Assembly (NCBI GenBank): GCA_030248195.1
Contig: JASAND010006638.1
Coordinates: 1-64,000 of the forward strand
Length of the DNA: 64,000 bases
Reading direction: 5' to 3'
Source: Trissonchulus latispiculum
Lineage: Eukaryota; Nematoda; Enoplea; Enoplida; Ironidae
The notes below the pieces were generated by a model. That model made no database searches, was not told where the DNA came from, and was given only the letters and a program-made list of their open reading frames with translations. The position numbers and the translations under genes are program-made. Shown here one piece after another: positions 33,641-45,273 of this stretch; positions within the stretch are counted from its first letter, which is position 1; each line of letters begins with the position of its first letter.

Positions 33641-36600
33641 GCTGTGGTGGGGTGGGGTGGGGACTTAGACGATTTTGGGTCAAAAATGAAATTTTTCAAA
33701 AGTGGTGAACTTTGGCATCAAATGAAAACCCTAAGCGAACGAATCAACTTCCGTCATAGAGCCATCCACCCAAACTTGTTGTGGTATATATATATGTACA
33801 TTTTTGTCTTTATTTTATCAATTTTAAGGATAGACACAGGCCATCACACAGATATTATCCTCCTTTGTGCGGAGCATTTTTGTTACTTGTATATATATAT
33901 ATATATATATATATTAGAGATGCACCGGGGCCGGGCCCGGGGCCTAGAAATTGGGGGTCCAAATCGAAAATTTTCAAAAATTTTCGTGAAAATTTAAATT
34001 TTGCAAAAATGTTTGACATACAAACGTTACTATAGTTGTTTTCATTCATATCAGCGCAAAGACAAACGATTTGTAACTCTTTTTGACTTTTTTGAAAATT
34101 CAAAATTTTGGTCAAAAAATGTATATATATATATATATATAGCCATGGGGAAAAAACCCACCTCCTTTTGGGGGAAAAAACTCACCCGCCTCCTGGTCCA
34201 TGGGTTGGAGCTATGAGCTCCAAAACATAGCAGCAGATAGCGCGACTCTTTCTTACCTATGTGTGCAAACATCAAGTCATTTGGTTCACTCCTGCTCATT
34301 TTATGACATTTTGAAAATGGCACCTACTTTTTGGTCCAACCATGCCAAAATTTTGCAAAAGTTTGAACCGATGTAACTTTTGACTGGGTTGGGCTAGAAA
34401 AGTTTTGCAAATATCTGCAATGATGGCAAGTCTTCCTCTTTGCACACAGCCAGAATTAGATCGATCCGATGCACCGTTGGTCTGGCACCTTGCCAAATGT
34501 GGCGGGGAAAAACCCACTTCGGGGGGGAAACCCACCCAATTTTTTTGAAAAATTTTTTAACCATCAAACACGGAAACAATTTGACACTATAGCACGGTAC
34601 TATCGAGGACGCTCCATCATCCTATGGCGTCAGATTTGGATAATTTTACTTCCCTGGCTAGCTATGCGCCAAAAACCCTGAAAGTGCCATTTCGGTACTG
34701 GAGGACCCAGGACAGGTCCAACTGTGGATTTTAACAACCAATTGAACGTAAAAAACCATTCTCTGAACGATAGACTAATAAGTTTTAGCAAATTCCTTTT
34801 TTTTCATTTTTCAAAAATTACCCTATGTTTATGTGTTAAACTTTATGAAACCTGTCCGTTTGATGCTGCATTTTCAATGGCACATGAAATCTCAAAAAAA
34901 GGTACTTAGATCGGGTTTTTTGATTTAAACTAGCTAAAAAAAGAGTTGAATTTTACACCGGAAGTTTCAGAATAGCGCTACTACAATTTTTGAGACCTGT
35001 GAGGGGTGGGTTTTCCCCCCATTTGGGTTTCCCCCCCCCATTGGGTTTTTCCCCCGCTACTTTTTGCATTATACCGGCCCGACGGTACAACATAGAGAAG
35101 TGCAAATGGGCTTAAAAGATAGATCTAAGTACGCCAAGTAAGATGGGATATAAAGTTCTCATATAGCGCTTATAATAAAAAAGTTCCAGCCAAAATCCGA
35201 AAATGTGGGTTTTTCCCCCATGGCTATATATATCATAGGGGGCGCGGTAGCGACCCCAATAATATGAGTGAAAATGGTTTAATGACAGTGTAAAACAAGG
35301 CTGCGCAGATCCTTCACAGAGCCTGCGCAGATTATGTGCGCAAAAAATTGTACGTGTCGAGTTTGGTATGTTCCTGAAGTTTCATTCCCGTACCATTTTC
35401 CGTTAAAAAAGTTATGCCAAAAATCGCTTACGAGAGATGTTTTTTCCGGTTCTTCTCTTTGACGTTTGGTAAGGCGGTTTTGTAGCTTTAATAACAACAG
35501 ATAGAAAAATTTTTGCCTATGAAAACCATATATATTCTTGGAGTACGCCACAAAAAATAAGCCGATAGGTTAGTTTTTATGCCTCCCAGAGCCGGAAAAA
35601 ATTTTTGGTGGGGGGCCAAAGTCGGCCAAAACACTAAAATAGCCAAAAAGTATGCATCAATGTCCCCTTAATAAGTCAGACTGCGCTATATATGGGGCAA
35701 TACTGCCTATATGGCTTAATAGGACACATATCAGGGGCGTTCAATTGCTATGTGATTTTCCTGCCGGGGGCGTAATTTTTGGCTACTGGCCTGCCAAAGT
35801 TGGTGAATTTTGGGTCCAACTTAGAACTTAGTTTGGCTTCTGTGCCCCTCGTGGGGACCCAACAAAATTTAATCCTTAATGACTTTTCTTCCAGCGTTAA
35901 GTGGCTGCCTACTGGGTAAAGTTGGACAGTCTCAACAATAGAGAAGGTCAATTCAAGGTAGAATTGAACTCTGCCTATTTAGGTCCCCACACCAGCACAA
36001 ATGTTACCGTAATCTATAGATAAAGTTAATGCTATGTAGTGAGTGATGAATAATTCTTTCCTTGTATTGACTGTTAGTTTTTTAACTAATCATACTAAAG
36101 TGTAATTTTACCGAAACATGGCTTGTCTAGTAACTTGTGTCTAAGCTTTATTTCTATAACTCTAACTTAAAACTAAAAACGTTATTTTTCATAACTTTAT
36201 CTTTTTATTTTTAGAAATAAATTTATATTTAGAAAATAATTATAAATAATTACTGAAGAAAAATCTTTAATATGCTAACAGTCAGCAATCAAAAGCTAGA
36301 AAAAGTTTCCAGATTATTTAGACAAGCCGTGTTCTTAAAATTACAACTTTGTTTAATATTTAACAGTCAATAGAAGGAAACTATCAAGATTTATTCTTCC
36401 CTACGTAGCATTAACTTTGCTTATAGGTTACGGTGAAATTTGTGCTGGTGTGGGGACCTAAATAGGCACAGTTCAATTTGACCTTGAACTGACCTTCTCT
36501 ATTGTTAAGACAGTCCAACTCAACCCAGCAGGGAGCCACTTAACGAGTCATTAAAAGTCATTAAGGATTAAATTTTGTTGGGTCCCCACGAGAGGCACAG

Positions 36601-37669
36601 AAGCCCTTAGTTTTTTCGCTTAGTTTGCGACCTGGAAGGCTCAAATTTTGCATGCAAAGGTTTTTACGGACGGAGAATCGATTCCCGCTATCAATTTTGC
36701 TGCCCGACTGACCCAAGTTGCTGGCTGGTTCCATTTTGCCGCCTGGAGGGTCATGTCCGCAAACGCTACCTGGAGGCCCATTCTAGGCTCTACTTGGCCT
36801 CTCAAAACTTTCTCTTATGCAATTTTCGGTCAAAAATGAAATTTTTCAAAAGTTATCGATTTTGGTACAAAATGAAAGCTCTAAGTGGCCTGAGCAACTT
36901 TTGTCATAGAATTGCCTGCTCAAACAGACTGTTGTGTGCTACAGTGGGGTGGGATGGGGACTTAGGCAATTTTCGGTCAAAAATGAAATTTTTCAACAGT
37001 GGCGAAATGTGGTACCAAATGAAAGCCCTAAGTGAGGTGAGCATCTTTTGTCATAGAATTGCATGCTCACTCTGAAACGAGTTTTTTTAAGAAAACGAGA
37101 ACCAACGGTACAAGCTGCTAAAGAAGGCTAATACTACTACAACAAAAAAGATACAGACTCATAAGGCAAAACTATCGCGTGAGCACAATTGTACCAGAGG
37201 TAGCGCCGAGACAGGGAACCGGATCCCCGCGGGGCGGGGCAGGTCAGGGTCCAACTTTAGGACCCACAGGTCCGGGTTCCTGCCTGTCTGAGCCAGTCAA
37301 ATCACCTCAAAGAATCCAAATATAAGTTATTATGATGTTTTTGGGGTAAAGCGTTCTAAAACCGCATTAATATCACCAGAAAAACAAATACGATGGCTGC
37401 TGTGACCTATTTTTTCAATGTCCGAACTGGTGTTTTTGGGAATTCGTTCCCAAAAAAAACCGGGTGGCCCAGGCCACAGCGTAGGAGCCAGTAGGGCTGG
37501 GATATGTGGTATCGTGAGCACTTGGGCACCTAACCTACCAACCACAATTAGGGACTTATCGGGTATTCATTGTGGTTTTGAGAATTTTTTCAACACCAGG
37601 TTGAAACTTGTCCGAGGGTGGTTTTTTGGTGGTTGTCTTCTAGCTGGCGCCCTGGCTTCGCGAGAAAAG
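33528..37669. repeat. Giant inverted repeat, right arm (4.14 kb)
   Basis: Reverse complement of 28095-32237, ending at CTTCGCGAGAAAAG before a TTATATATATAAC flank. It carries the same MITE-like insert, (TA)n tracts and G/C-rich island in mirror order. Open frames inside are translations of repeats and are mirrored in the other arm; none looks like a gene. Confidence 0.93.
35835..36605. mobile_element. 771-bp MITE-like element with 8-bp target duplication (right arm)
   Basis: Mirror copy of the left-arm element. It is flanked by perfect CTTAGTTT repeats at 35827-35834 and 36606-36613, with TIRs GGCTTCTGTGCC.../...GGCACAGAAGCC. The empty site reads GAACTTAGTTTTTTCGC at about 42546. Confidence 0.9.
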
Positions 37670-38230
37670 TTATATATATAACTCATACTGTTATATTATA
37701 ATAGTAAGGTCTTCTACTTATTATGCGCCAAAATTGGCTCGAATCTATCAAAGTACCTGGGAGATCTGGCACTGGTTTTTTGTGAACTTTGTCACCGGTT
37801 TTTTGGGAACCTGACTCTAATCCAAAAATTTTCTCAATTTTCAGTTTTGAACAGGCGGATAACCGGATTTCTCGATATGCGTTAACGCAATATAGGCGGA
37901 TATCCGGTAATGAAAAAATATCCGGTGCCCATCAATAACATACATACATACGTAACTGATGAAATGTGAATGATTGTTTCAGAATTATCTCCCAAATTTA
38001 AAAATTGGTCATTAATGCTGTTGTACAATATCAATTTCTAGATTCATGCATCCGCGTAATCTCTGCAATTAGAAGCCGCCAGATGTTGCACAGCTGGCTT
38101 TGCTATCTGAGTATCCTGAGTTTAAGACTCACACCGTGGTTGATTTAAGTGGAAAGGTTGGTTGATTCCTAATTGTTTTAGTGACCTAAGCATAAATTTT
38201 TTGAATTTTAGTCCAAAATTTACTAAACTG
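37670..38230. other. Spacer right of the inverted repeat
   Basis: Short (TA)n at the junction (37671-37681) and repeated words around GGCGGATAACCGG / GGCGGATATCCGG near 37855-37900. No gene. Confidence 0.5.
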
Positions 38231-38470
38231 TTTGGCTTTTGTATCATAGGGGTCGCGGCAGCGACCCCTATAATATGTGTCAAAAGTCCCTGGAGACACC
38301 GTAAAATAAGCTGCGCAGAGGCTGCGCAAAATCCTGCGCAGATCCTGCGCAGATTTCATGCGCAAATTGTAGAGCACATCGAGTTTAGTATGTGTGCGAA
38401 GTTTCAGCCCCGTATCACTTTGCGTTAAAAAGTTGCGCCCCGGACCGCTTATGGCGGCGATTTTTTTTCC
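38231..38470. repeat. GCGCAG cluster with GGGGTCGC hairpin, copy A
   Basis: Starts with a perfect hairpin (GGGGTCGC loop GCGACCCC) at about 38249-38268. A cluster of TGCGCAG words follows at 38310-38352, then a GTAGAGCACATCGAG segment. The same order of parts recurs at 41940-42110 and, in diverged form, in the giant inverted repeat arms (about 30405-30520 and 35240-35360). Confidence 0.75.
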
Positions 38471-39130
38471 GATTTATCCTATTTAATGGCCGTATTGTCC
38501 TGAATTTCCGCCTCTTTCACGTAATCTGCAGCGGAGGCCGGACCTAAAGGGATATAGGGTCTGGTAGTAACCCATGCGCCATTTAAGAATCGCTCCTTTT
38601 TTTGACAATTATAGTTGATAAAAACTAAAGCTAATATATACTTATTTCTCCCCTGTTCGGTTGCAATAGAGAGACGCGGCTTGCTGCATAAGAAAGTTTG
38701 GGATGGGTAGCGTGTCATAACGTTGGCCGATTTTTGATTTAGGTCCAGGACCGTTCTGGCGGCCGGTCCAAAGTTAGTCGGTCCAAACGGCCATTTTCGA
38801 AAAATTTCTAAGTCCCAACTCTACAGAAGTCAAAAATAGGCCTAAATATGCTGTTTTGAGCCATTTAGTGGGACGCATATAAGGGTTATTGGGGTCGCTG
38901 AAAACGATGAGAATAGACACAGCGCTGTGCGGTGCTGCTATCGTGCTGTACTATTATGCAGCAACCATAGCACGCTGTCTGTAGACTTACTGTAAACGGC
39001 TAAGCATATGAAACTTCGTGAAAATTGTATCTGGAGTAAGGGGGAACTGTAGCTATGTTAGTTGGTGCACTCTCTAGCTTTCACCGTGCTGTATGTGCTG
39101 CCCCAAACACAGCACAGTCGATAGCAAGTT
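38471..39130. other. Spacer, no gene recognised
   Basis: Contains GGCCGGTCC-type words near 38760-38800 and no recognisable ORF or element boundary. Confidence 0.45.
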
Positions 39131-39840
39131 ATTCATTCGCCACTGGTATTTGAAATTCGGCATACAGATAGTTTAGGACATGACAGACAAACTATTATAG
39201 ATACGTTTCGTATACTGATTACGATGTTACTATGTGGTTGCGCTGCAGTGCAGTGCTGCAGAGGTACAGCACGGCCTATAACAGATAAGTTGCAATCGTC
39301 CAAAATTTTGCATGCAAGTGCGGCAGAGTATTGCAAATGGTGCCGTACGAGTTTCCTTCGCTGGTAGTAAAGCTTGCATCTGGTTGCGCTGCAGTAGAGT
39401 GCTGCTGAAGTACAGCACGGCCTAGAACTAGTTACAGATAAGTTGCAATCTTCCGAAATTTTGGACACAAGTGCGGCAGAACATTGCAAATCGTGCTGTA
39501 TGAGTTTCCTTCATAGACAGTAAAGTTTGTATCTATTTGCGCTGCAGTACAGTGCTGCTGAAGTACAGCACGGCCTATAACTCGCTACAAGTAAGTTGCA
39601 ATCGTCCGAAATTTTGTATAAAAGTGCGGAAGAGCATTGCAAATCGTGCCGTATGAGTTTCCTTCGCTCGTAGTAAAGCTTGCATCTGGTTGCGCTGCAG
39701 TAGAGTGCTGCTAAAGTACAGCACGGGCTATAATTAGCTACAGGTAAGTTGCAATCGTCCGAAATTTTGCACGCAAGTGCGGAAGAGCATTTCAAATCGT
39801 GTTTTATGAGTTTCCTTCACTGACAGTAAAGTTTGCATTT
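39131..39840. repeat. About 150-bp tandem repeats, 4-5 copies
   Basis: The phrase TTGCGCTGCAGT recurs in exact or near-exact form at 39238, 39384, 39537 and 39690 (spacings 146, 153, 153). Each unit continues with GTACAGCACGGCCTA, TAAGTTGCAATCGTCC and GAGTTTCCTTC. The unit is unrelated in sequence to the 147-bp satellite. Reverse-strand open frames over it are repeat translations. Confidence 0.88.
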
Positions 39841-40054
39841 TATACTATATACAGTAACTTAAACTATTGCAGCCATGGGTATATACTGGACGTTGGATTT
39901 CTGTCAAAAGAGAAAAGGGAAGAAATTGGTACTTTTCAAGCTTCTTTGTTCTCTACTTTCGGTTGACAATTAATGATTGGCGGAATTTTTAAAGTTTCTT
40001 TCACACAGCCTTAACGTTTTTGCTTTTAACGAGAACCTTAAAAATGAAATAGGA

Positions 40055-40690
40055 CAAGAATGAAAATGCTCAGATGGAGCATGGAAAATGCAATATGGGT
40101 GACATTCGGTTGTAAATGGACAGAGGACTGGGTTTTAAAACTTTAATATGGGAGGGGCAGGTTGTAAATGCCAGGAGGACTAGGTTAAAAGCGCACTAAT
40201 ATGGACCAGCTTCGCTGAACAACCCATATTGGCGGTTACTCATGCTCCACTCCACATGACATGCGTACTAGTAAGATCTACATTCGTCAGCTTTCAAAGA
40301 GAGCGGGACGATTTTGAAATATTAAAGCTGATTTCAAATAAACAATGCAGTTCTGGTAGAAAGGTGTTCAAGGTATTTCTTCTGCACTGTCAGCGCAGAA
40401 TTTTGTATGTATTAAGTAGATGCGAAAAGCAGTTGACATCAATCGTACAATTTTCCGAAGAACTGCCGATAGCTACAGCAAGCAGCAGCCGATAGAAACT
40501 GGGCAATTTTCGCGAATATGGGTTGTTCAGCGAAGCTGGTCCATATTAGTGCGCTTTTAACCTAGTCCTCCTGGCATTTACAACCTGCCCCTCCCATATT
40601 AACGTTTTAAAACCCAGTCCTCTGTCCATTTACAACCGAATGTCACCCATATTGCATTTTTCATGCTCCATCGGAGCATTTTTATTCTTG
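40055..40690. mobile_element. 636-bp TIR element ending CAAGAA...ATGCTC
   Basis: The left arm (40055 to about 40220) and right arm (about 40523-40690) are inverted copies, with shared words GGGTTGTTCAGCGAAGCTGG, CTAGTCCTCCTGGC and CAACCTGCCCCTCCC. The ends read CAAGAATGAAAATGCTC and GAGCATTTTTATTCTTG. A (TA)n tract follows at 40698. The interior has an 88-codon open frame (40229-40495) with no recognised domain. Non-autonomous. Confidence 0.85.
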
Positions 40691-40697
40691 TATGTGT

Positions 40698-41107
40698 GTA
40701 TATATATATATATTACCGGGGCCGCCACTACCGGGGCCGGGGCCGGGACCTCATCGTGGCCCCGGTACCGGGGCCGGGACCGGGGCCTGGAAATTGGGGG
40801 TCCAAATCGAAAATTTTCAAAAATTTTCTGGTAAATTTAAATTTTTAAATAATTTTTGATATGCAAACGTTACTATCCTTGTTTTCATTAATATCGGCGC
40901 AAAAACAAACGATTTTTAACACTTTTTGACTTTCGAAAATTCAAAATTTTGGTCAAAAAATGTAGAAAATTCACAAAATATTGCTAATTTTTGGCCCCGG
41001 TGGGTACCGGGGCCTGACCACCAGGGCCGGGGCCGGGACATGACTACCGGGGCCGGAGCCGGGGCCTGGCCCCGGTGCCGGGGCCGGAGCCAGGCCCCGG
41101 TGCATCC

Positions 41108-41148
<41 letters not shown>

Positions 41149-41150
41149 TA
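40698..41150. repeat. GGGGCC-rich arrays between (TA)n tracts
   Basis: Two islands (about 40718-40800 and 40992-41105) are built from GGGGCC / CCGGGACC words with many G-runs of 3-4. They are separated by an AT-rich segment shared with the inverted repeat arms, and closed by (TA)n at 41111-41145. The composition can form G-quadruplexes. Confidence 0.85.
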
Positions 41151-41399
41151 CTGTTAGTTGACGTTGAGTTACGCATGCTGGTCTTTTTCTAGGCGAAAAA
41201 AAGTGGGGGGGAACCCAAAAATGGGGGGATCCAAAGTGGTCTAAATTCACTAAAAATGCAGTAAAAATAGCCCGTTTTCTACATATACTGCTATAACTAG
41301 GCTAAAAAGTGCTCAAAAATCGAGTTTAAGTACTAAAAAAGACGAATTTTGACAAAAAAGAAAAATGGAAAGTTTTTGAAAATTTTTACCAAAAATATC

Positions 41400-41735
41400 C
41401 AAAGTGGCTGTAGAGTGCTGTGGTGGGGTGGAGTGGGGACTTAAGCGATTTTGGGTCAAAAATGGAAATTTTCTATAGTGATCACATTTGTGTCAAATGA
41501 AAGTCCTAAGCGAACGGAATAACCTTTGTCATGGAGCCACCCACCCAAACTGGCTGTGCCAAATAACGTCACGTGCTTATGAAACTTTTGTCTTTACTTC
41601 TTCAACCGGACTTTAAAGGATATATAGACACAGCCAACACACACATATTATCCTCTTTTGTGCGGAGCATTTTTGTTACTTGTATATATATATATATATA
41701 TATATAAATATACATATATATATATATATATTAAA
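41400..41735. repeat. Single satellite unit plus (TA)n, homologous to the arm
   Basis: One satellite unit (41400-41560), then the TTTGTCTTTA...GGAGCATTTTTGTTACTTG segment, then (TA)n at about 41681-41731. The same order occurs at about 33620-33915 in the right arm. Confidence 0.78.
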
Positions 41736-43050
41736 TGGTTACCCGCGGAAGAGGGCTGAATTACACCATTACGTAATTTTAGCTCTGATTTCATCGTTTC
41801 TGTGAAGAAATTCTTGAATTATATATATAAGGATTTGGCAGCAATGACAATCCTATCTTGATTTTATGTTCTTCACAATTAGCTTTAATAACTACAGATA
41901 GAAAAATTTTTGCCTATGAACACCATATATATTCTTGTATATCATAGGGGTCGCGGTAGCGACCCCTATAATATGAGTGAAAATGGTCGAATGACCGTGT
42001 AAAACAAGGCTGCGCAGAAGCTGCGCAGATTCCTGCGCAGATCCTGCGCAGATTATGTGCGCAAAAAATTGTACGTGTCGAGTTTAGTATGTACCTGAAG
42101 TTTCATCCCCGTACCACTTTCCGTTAAAAAGTTATGCCAAAAATCGCTTACGAGAGTGATGTTTTTTTTCCGGTTCTCCGCTTTGACGTTTGGTAAGGGG
42201 GTTTTGTAGCTTTAATAACAACAGATAGAAAAATTTTTGCCTATGAAAACCATATATATTCTTGGAGTACGCAACAAAAATAAGCCGATAGGCTAGTTTT
42301 TATGCCTCCCAGAGCCGGAAAAAATTTTTGACGGGGGGCCAAAGTCGGTCAAAACGCTAAAATGGCCAAAAAGTATGCTTCAATGTCACCTTAATAAGTC
42401 AGACTGGGCTATATATGGGGCAATACTGCCTATATGGCTAAATAGGACACATATCAGGGTCGTTCAATTGCTATATGATTTTCCTGCCGGGGGCGTAATT
42501 TTTGGGTACTGGCCCGCCAAAGTTGGTGAATTTTGGGTCCAACTTTGAACTTAGTTTTTTCGCTTATTTTGCGACCTGGAAGGCTCAAATCTTGCGTGCA
42601 AAGGTTTTTGCGGACGGAGAATCGATTCCCGCTATCACTTTTGCTGCCCGACTGACCCAAGTTGCTGGGCTGGTTCCACTTTGCCGTCTGGAGGGTCATG
42701 TCGGCAACCGTTTCCTGGAGGTCCATACTAGGCTCTACTTGGCCTCTCAAAACTTTCTCTATAGGGGTTTTCTGGTGCGCCCAGCTCATTTCCGGTGTCC
42801 GTTTTGCCGTCCGACTTATCCATCTTGCTGGGCTGGTTCCACTTTGCCGTCTGGAGGGTCATGTCGGCAACCGTTTCCTGGAGGTCCATACTAGGCTCTA
42901 CTTGGCCTCTCAAAACTTTCTCTATAGGGGTTTTCTGGTGCGCCCAGCTCATTTCCGGTGTCGGTTTTGCTGTACAACGCACCCATTTTTCTGGGCTGGC
43001 TCCACTTGACCGTCTGAGGGGTCAGGTCGGTAAGGGGTCAGGTGGTCCAA
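41735..43050. repeat. Composite repeat body, copy 1
   Basis: Parts in order: a TTAAATGGTTACCCGCGG segment; a 56-bp segment near 41880 that is repeated directly near 42210; the GCGCAG/hairpin module (41940-42070); the CCTCCCAGAGCCGG segment; the uninterrupted target site of the MITE-like element; and two to three tandem units of about 163 bp marked GCTGGGCTGGTTCCAC (42664, 42827, partial at 42990). Open frames across these units are repeat translations. Confidence 0.78.
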
Positions 43051-44410
43051 AATAAAATTTTTCAAAAGTGGTCAAATTTGGTACCAAATGAAAGCCCTAA
43101 GCGAGCTGAGCAACTTTTGTCATAGAACTGCATGCTCAAAGTGGCTGTAGAGTGCTGTGGTGGGGTGGGGTGGGGACTTAGGCGATTTTCGGTCAAAAAT
43201 GAAATTTTTCAAAAGTGGTCAAATTTGGTACCAAATGAAAGCCCTAAGCGAGCTGAGCAACTTTTGTCATAGAACTGCATGCTCAAAGTGGCTGTAGAGT
43301 GCTGTGGTGGGGGTGGGGTGGGGACTTAGGCGATTTTCGGTCAAAAATGAAATTTTTCAAAAGTGGTCAAATTTGGTACCAAATGAAAGCCCTAAGCGAG
43401 CTGAGCAACTTTTGTCATAGAACTGCATGCTCAAAGTGGCTGTAGAGTGCTGTGGTGGGGTGGGGGTCTTAGGCGATTTTCGGTCAAAAATGAAATTTTT
43501 CAAAAGTGGTCAAATTTGGTACCAAATGAAAGCCCTAAGCGAGCTGAGCAACTTTTGTCATAGAACTGCATGCTCAAAGTGGCTGTAGAGTGCTGTGGTG
43601 GGGTTGGGTGGGGACTTAGGTGATTTTAGGTCAAAAATAAAATTTTTCAAAAGTGGTCAAATTTGGTATCAAATGAAAGCCCTAAGCGAGCTGAGCGACT
43701 TTTGTCATAGAACTGCATGCTCAAAGTGGCTGTAGAGTGCTGTGGTGGGGTGGGGTGGGGACTTAGGCGATTTTAGGTCAAAAATGAAATTTTTCAAAAG
43801 TGGTCAAATTTGGTTCCAAATGAAAGCCCTAAGCGAGCTGAGCAACTTTTGTCATAGAACTGCATGCTCAAAGTGGCTGTAGAGTGCTGTGGTGGGGTTG
43901 GGTGGGGACTTAGGTGATTTTAGGTCAAAAATAAAATTTTTCAAAAGTGGTCAAATTTGGTATCAAATGAAAGCCCTAAGCGAGCTGAGCGACTTTTGTC
44001 ATAGAACTGCATGCTCAAAGTGGCTGTAGAGTGCTGTGGTGGGGTGGGGTGGGGACTTAGGCGATTTTCGGTCAAAAATGAAATTTTTCAAAAGTGGTCA
44101 AATTTGGTACCAAATGAAAGCCCTAAGCGAGCTGAGCGACTTTTGTCATAGAACTGCATGCTCAAAGTGGCTGTAGAGTGCTGTGGTGGGGTTGGGTGGG
44201 GACTTAGGTGATTTTAGGTCAAAAATAAAATTTTTCAAAAGTGGTCAAATTTGGTATCAAATGAAAGCCCTAAGCGAGCTGAGCGACTTTTGTCATAGAA
44301 CTGCATGCTCAAAGTGGCTGTAGAGTGCTGTGGTGGGGTGGGGTGGGGACTTAGGCGATTTTCGGTCAAAAATGAAATTTTTCAAAAGTGGTCAAATTTG
44401 GTTGGTTGAT
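43050..44410. repeat. 147-bp satellite array, about 9 units
   Basis: GCTGTAGAGTGC recurs at 43144, 43291, 43439, 43582, 43729, 43876, 44023, 44170 and 44317, with spacings 147, 148, 143 and then 147 five times. From 43582 on, two variants alternate: one with GTTGGG / AGGTGATTTT / GTATCAAATG, the other with GTGGGG / GGCGATTTT. This gives a 294-bp higher-order period. Noncoding. Confidence 0.93.
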
Positions 44411-44450
44411 TGGTTCTTTTTTGCGCATACATATGTAAAAGAATGGAAAA

Positions 44451-45238
44451 CAAGAACCAAAAATGCTCCTTCGTCGCATGTAAAATACATATGAGTACTC
44501 TCAGGCAGGTTGTACAAACACGGAAACTAGCCTGTAAAATGCATATGAGTGGCGTTGAGGTTGTAAATTAAGGAAAACAAGTTGCAACGGCTTAACATAT
44601 GAGCCTGTCCTACAACGAGGCTCATATTGGCGTCACAGTGCAGCCTTCTTAAAGATCATCAGGTCATCATATTAAAGAAAAAACGAATGAATAGACATAA
44701 CATGTTAACATTGTGGCTTGAAAGAAATGGACAGAACGAAGTGAACTGCGACACCTCAAGTTGAACTGTACCTGCAAGCTGATGTTTCCCGAAACACCAT
44801 GGCACCTACTATTTCCGGAAGCACTATAGTACAGTACACACCTACTGTATTCTCGGAACACTATGACACACACTACTCTCACATACGTAATGCTTTCCCC
44901 ACATGGCTCTGAGTCAGAGCGCAAAGTGGCATGCCGTATAATGCGTATGCACAGTATAATGCCTTAGCGACAAGATGTGTGAAGGACAATTTTGTAATGA
45001 AAAGGTTTACGTGCTATTTATATGAAGGTCAAATATCGACAAATTATATTCTGACATACGCCAATATGAGCCTCGTTGTAGGACAGGCTCATATTCTAAG
45101 CCGTTGCAACTTGTTTTCCTTAATTTACAACCTCAACGCCACTCATATGCATTTTACAGGCTAGTTTCCGTGTTTGTACAACCTGCCTGAGAGTACTCAT
45201 ATGTATTTTACATGCGACGAAGGAGCATTTTTGGTTCT

Positions 45239-45240
<2 letters not shown>
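44451..45240. mobile_element. 790-bp TIR element ending CAAGAACC...GGTTCTTG
   Basis: Inverted arms of about 185 bp (44451-44636 and 45058-45240) share CAAAAATGCTCCTTCG, GAGTACTCTCAGGCAGG, ATTAAGGAAAACAAGTTGC and GAGCCTGTCCTACAACGAGG. It lies between the satellite array and a (TA)n tract (45241-45270). The interior (about 44640-45055) has no recognised gene. It shares terminal words with the 636-bp element at 40055. Confidence 0.86.

Positions 45241-45273
<33 letters not shown>

Noticed and set aside
31443..34323. Several open frames with poly(Tyr-Ile) stretches in the palindrome
   Set aside because: They are translations of (TA)n microsatellites and of repeats mirrored in the two arms. No domain is present and the same peptides appear from both strands.
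39133..39795. Cys-rich reverse-strand ORFs that resemble secreted peptides
   Set aside because: The Cys pattern repeats with the 150-bp DNA unit and is seen in more than one frame, so it is a repeat artefact.
40229..40495. 88-codon ORF inside the 636-bp TIR element
   Set aside because: Too short for a transposase, no recognisable motif, and the rest of the element is inverted repeat. Treated as noncoding interior.
42454..43055. Overlapping ORFs of 84-130 codons with Trp/Arg-rich repeats
   Set aside because: They follow the 163-bp tandem units and are open in several frames at once; similar frames occur in the 45-46 kb copy and the arms.
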